From contig NZ_JAVLVT010000008.1 in the NCBI RefSeq assembly GCF_031628175.1, positions 62,001-126,000 on the forward strand: 64,000 nt of DNA, written 5' to 3'. The DNA is from Lipingzhangella_A rawalii. Lineage in GTDB: Bacteria > Actinomycetota > Actinomycetes > Streptosporangiales > Streptosporangiaceae. Under the pieces are notes generated by a model, which saw only the letters and a list, made by a program, of their open reading frames with translations, did no database searches and was not told the origin of the DNA. A program made the position numbers and the translations under genes. Positions 62,001 through 64,000 of the stretch are shown one piece after another. Position 1 is the stretch's first letter. The number at the start of each line of letters is the position of its first letter.

Positions 62001-62803
62001 GGGAGAAGCGGGACCTGAACTGGCCGCAGCGGCCCACCCGCCCGGTGGACGTGCTGCTGGCCACCTCCATGTTGCAGGTGGGAGTGGACGTGTCCCGGCT
62101 CGGACTGATGGTGGTCACTGGACAGCCCAAGAACACCGCCGAGTACATCCAGGCCTCCTCCCGTGTGGGCCGCGACCCGCGGCGGCCCGGCCTGGTGGTG
62201 ACGCTGTACAACTGGTCCCGCCCCCGCGACCTGGCGCACTACGAAGACTTCGAGTACTACCACGCCACCTTCTACCGGCAGGTCGAAGCCCTGTCCATCA
62301 CCCCCTACACCCGCCGCGCGCTTGACCGTGGCGCGGCCGCCACCTTCGTGGCGGCGCTACGCCACCGCAGGGAAGAATTCTCCCGCAACGCGGACGCGCA
62401 CCACGTGCCGCTGGACGGCGAGGTGGTGACGGAGGTGCGCACCCGCATGCTGGACCGCGCCGGAGTCGTGGGCGGGCAGCGGGCCCGGGAGTACCTGGAC
62501 CAGCGTCTCGCGGACGTACTGGACCGGTGGCGTCAGGCGCAGACCCTGGGCTCCAGCGCCCTGGGCTACCAATCGGGCAGCCACAATAAGCAGCAGCTGC
62601 GCGGCCTACTCACCGACACCCACAGCATGGAACCCACCGAACTGACCGTGGCCCGGTCCATGCGCGAGACCGAGAACGAAATCAACCTGCTGGTTCCGGC
62701 CACCAACCTCTTCACCCCGCAGCGCGAGGAGCCCTGGTCTTACGCCGCGCCGGAGCAGGTTCCCGACCAGGACGGCGACGACACGCGGCAGGGGGCGCAG
62801 TGA
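59060..62803 (+). CDS. drmA: DISARM helicase DrmA
   Basis: 1247 residues. Motif I is LLFFPTGGGKTEAYLGLA (near residue 490), motif II is LIIQDELHLIS (near 755), and the C-terminal helicase lobe carries TSMLQVGVDVSRLGLMVVTG and QASSRVGRDPRRPGL. A CPWCGAEL knuckle with further cysteines lies near 615. The DELH box and the long N-terminal domain fit DrmA. DrmA with DrmB forms the core DNA-loading complex of DISARM. It begins 199 bases after the NrtR-like gene. Its stop overlaps the drmB start by one base (TGATG). Confidence 0.87.
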   Translation: MTDSAARNTESPSPVLDVPLNLRAAPSPQVRDELEDLVRRDLLGPRDGDYEEFAPTESGPLERYLVGRLGPKQEATSVLDTTEDGGNDTENATGSNGDDGELTAQLTPQNAGKLWASAMGLSFVVAGGVDVVHVTAEWGRYDRSESLDEDGATRRVWSRQPARYTTELRLDGTPTRRIPLTVDSVNLPGVHLRADIRTGSHPPDPEARVVELSLVNTQTEPSSGPRDTAWLFQPRLTVTALDGHQAVFLPIDDPLAAPAHDADHVDAEEQHLRLLYRNHLRYAAGRNVAVHTQARTGERQAHRLQTTWLPTYDLPDTVAPSVRDTPHLTGLVVGMTALAEAEPAELARGLAPLAEGYTAWLDEQQDSIGQLPDHLRPTAESALSTARDAAARIREGITLLTDPQANQHTVALEAFRFANEAMALQRRHTLIGELRENEHLDYATARERILAQEADAPHSWRPFQLAFVLLNLPALTDPGHPERSTTVDLLFFPTGGGKTEAYLGLAAYTFALRRLQGVVGSGTEARSGEAGVAVLMRYTLRLLTAQQFQRAAALVCATEVLRRGRYATGDTRWGAEPFRIGLWVGRRVAPNSYTDAEDEISKVKNSGGTSRDTVLQTLACPWCGAELQSWRDLRPDGARRRVLLYCPNSEGMHACPFSESQADGEGLPIHTVDEEIYRLAPSLVIATVDKLAQLPWNGQAGILFGRVSQRCPRHGYRHADLDRSTGCTDNHGPKGALPKARTEPVMPLRPPDLIIQDELHLISGALGTVVGQFESAVAELCRWRVAGTDTSPKVVASTATTKRSAEQVRGIFARGLAVFPPPILDVGDNFFSRQVPVSAQQPGRRYLGLCAHGIRLKQAEIRLSESLLLAAQRMFDTYGAAADPYMTLVGYFNSTRELAGMRRYLDDDVTARMRQHATTSEDNEVRIRPGGATLEPQELTARVSSGDISGMLRLLNTGFDPEYETTVRRRALTEEAKNAHREKRDLNWPQRPTRPVDVLLATSMLQVGVDVSRLGLMVVTGQPKNTAEYIQASSRVGRDPRRPGLVVTLYNWSRPRDLAHYEDFEYYHATFYRQVEALSITPYTRRALDRGAAATFVAALRHRREEFSRNADAHHVPLDGEVVTEVRTRMLDRAGVVGGQRAREYLDQRLADVLDRWRQAQTLGSSALGYQSGSHNKQQLRGLLTDTHSMEPTELTVARSMRETENEINLLVPATNLFTPQREEPWSYAAPEQVPDQDGDDTRQGAQ

Positions 62804-64000
62804 TGGCGAAGACGACACAGCACCGGCGTCGCGTGGGTACAGCCCGCCCCAGCCACCTGATGTTCACCAGCGGGGTGGGCGCGCTGGTGGACCTGCCGAA
62901 CTTCTCGGCTCTGGTGAGCGGGATCGACGACTGGAACTACGACCCGGTACCCGAGTGGGAACCCCTGTCCGAGCCGCGACTACTCAACGCGGTCTCCACA
63001 CTGTTGGATGCCCCGGTGAGCGAGCTGCGCACCCCGCCGTGGCGCGACGACGCCAGCAACCCCGAGGAGGCCGCTCGGGTCGGCGTGCCCACGATCCCCT
63101 TCCCGCAGTGGCTGCGCTGCACCGCCTGCAACCGGCTCGCCAAACTCGATTCCGGAGACTGGGGCTTCACAAACGAGCTCCCGCGCCAGCCCGACAAGGC
63201 GCACTTCCACCACGCCAACTGCTCCGGTAAGAAGAACAGCAAACCGCTGGCCGTGCCCGCCCGGTTCGTGCTGGCCTGCACGAACGGGCACCTGGACGAC
63301 TTTCCCTACGTGCCGTTCGTGCACAAGGGGGATGCGTGCCCCGTGGCACCGCACCCGCGTCTGACGATGCGGGACCGGGGCGGAAACCAGGGTCCGGACG
63401 TGTTGATCAAGTGCGTCAGCTGCTCGGAGTACCGCCCGATCCGGGACGCCATGGGGGAGCGGGGCCGGGAGAACCTGCCCCGCTGCCGGGGACGCCATCC
63501 GCACCTGGGCACCTGGGAGGAAAACGGCTGCGGCGCCGACACGCTGAAGGTGTTGGCCGTGGGCGCCTCGAACCAGTGGTTCCCGGAGGTGCGCTCGGCC
63601 CTGGCCATGCCGCCGACCAAGGCCAACGCCCTGGACAACGAGATCGAGAAACGGTGGGACCGGCTGGTCAAAGCGACCTCGATCGACAAGCTGGAGATTC
63701 TGCTGGAGGAGCCGCGCTACGCCCCGCTGAATGACTGGGCGTTGCCGGAGGTGTGGGAGGCCATCGAGCGGCGCCGCGCCGCCGAGCAGGACGGCGATAC
63801 CGCCGTGGACACCGCCACGGACCTGCGCACCCCCGAATGGGAGATCCTGTCCACCCCGAATCCTCCGAACAATCAGGAGGACTTCGCGCTGCGCCGCGAC
63901 CCGGACGGGGTGCCCGCCAGTCTGCGGGGGATGTTCGCCGATGTGGTGCAGGTCGAGCGGATCCGCGAGGTGCGCGCCCTGGTGGGATTCACCCGGTTGG
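62803..64000 (+). CDS. drmB: DISARM protein DrmB (DUF1998), 5' part
   Basis: The first 399 codons of DrmB, cut by the window end. Features include the N-terminal PSHLMFTSGVGALVDLPNFS, paired cysteines CTACN and CVSCSEY typical of the zinc-binding regions, and VLACTNGHLDDFPYVPFVH. DrmB is the partner of DrmA. The start overlaps the drmA stop by one base. drmC, expected next in class 1 DISARM, would lie outside the window. Confidence 0.85.
   Translation, partial: MAKTTQHRRRVGTARPSHLMFTSGVGALVDLPNFSALVSGIDDWNYDPVPEWEPLSEPRLLNAVSTLLDAPVSELRTPPWRDDASNPEEAARVGVPTIPFPQWLRCTACNRLAKLDSGDWGFTNELPRQPDKAHFHHANCSGKKNSKPLAVPARFVLACTNGHLDDFPYVPFVHKGDACPVAPHPRLTMRDRGGNQGPDVLIKCVSCSEYRPIRDAMGERGRENLPRCRGRHPHLGTWEENGCGADTLKVLAVGASNQWFPEVRSALAMPPTKANALDNEIEKRWDRLVKATSIDKLEILLEEPRYAPLNDWALPEVWEAIERRRAAEQDGDTAVDTATDLRTPEWEILSTPNPPNNQEDFALRRDPDGVPASLRGMFADVVQVERIREVRALVGFTRL

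Noticed and set aside
1..64000. CRISPR arrays, tRNA and rRNA genes
   Set aside because: No regularly spaced repeats and no tRNA cloverleaf or rRNA-like sequence were seen by eye; a dedicated scan would be needed to exclude an isolated tRNA.

Overview
The window is high-GC DNA from an actinomycete. The WhiB-family regulator WblA, the repeated XRE/DUF5753 plus DUF397 regulator pairs, the EphD-type hydrolase-SDR fusion and the abundant GTG/TTG starts and four-base overlaps all fit this; a Nocardiopsaceae-like genus is plausible but not proven. A few patches (about 9.16-9.8 kb and 19.8-20.9 kb) are clearly richer in AT and carry recently acquired or mobile DNA.

Left part (0.2-8.8 kb): divergent GABA/aldehyde genes (gabD-like dehydrogenase, gabT-like aminotransferase), wblA, then an operon with an M24-fold protein, an EphD-like alpha/beta hydrolase-SDR fusion, a PDR/VanB-type reductase and a TetR regulator. 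From 9.2 to 16.5 kb: a candidate polymorphic toxin (PrsW-type intramembrane protease with a variable C-terminal domain) and a small zinc-ribbon partner, an IS701 remnant, an ECF41 (SigJ-type) sigma factor with an NDH-2-like flavoprotein, and a TetR/FAD-monooxygenase pair. From 17.2 to 20.9 kb: a radical SAM/SPASM protein, an ATPase and an APH-fold kinase in one operon, bordered by a decayed IS5-like element and a truncated gene.

Main frame (21.2-64 kb): the genes of a class 1 DISARM antiphage system. drmD and drmMI lie at 21.2-28.5 kb, drmA and the start of drmB at 59.1-64 kb. About 30.6 kb of other genes sits between the two halves. This insert holds: XRE/DUF5753 regulators with DUF397 or DUF6879 partners; a nine-gene leftward operon (31.4-41.0 kb) encoding a 67-aa small protein, two HprK-like P-loop proteins, a HAD phosphatase, an MDR dehydrogenase, a TIM-barrel protein, a glycosyltransferase, an APH-fold kinase and a SAH-hydrolase-like/Gfo-Idh fusion; a three-gene cassette (45.3-48.1 kb) of a 55-aa peptide, a PP-loop ATPase with a beta-grasp-like N-terminus and a complete histidyl-tRNA synthetase; an AbaA/WhiJ-like regulatory set; and an apparent immune-type module (54.6-58.9 kb).

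The strongest candidate for an undescribed system is that last module. A four-helix membrane protein ends in a RHIM-like sequence and a translationally coupled nucleosidase (PNP/UDP-phosphorylase fold) begins with a matching one. A small membrane-anchored protein follows. The group is divergent from a Nudix-winged helix regulator of the NrtR type, with two near-identical palindromes in the shared promoter. This architecture suggests amyloid-motif signalling from a membrane sensor to a nucleotide- or nucleoside-degrading effector. All functional statements rest on reading the sequence and on family knowledge; no search was run.
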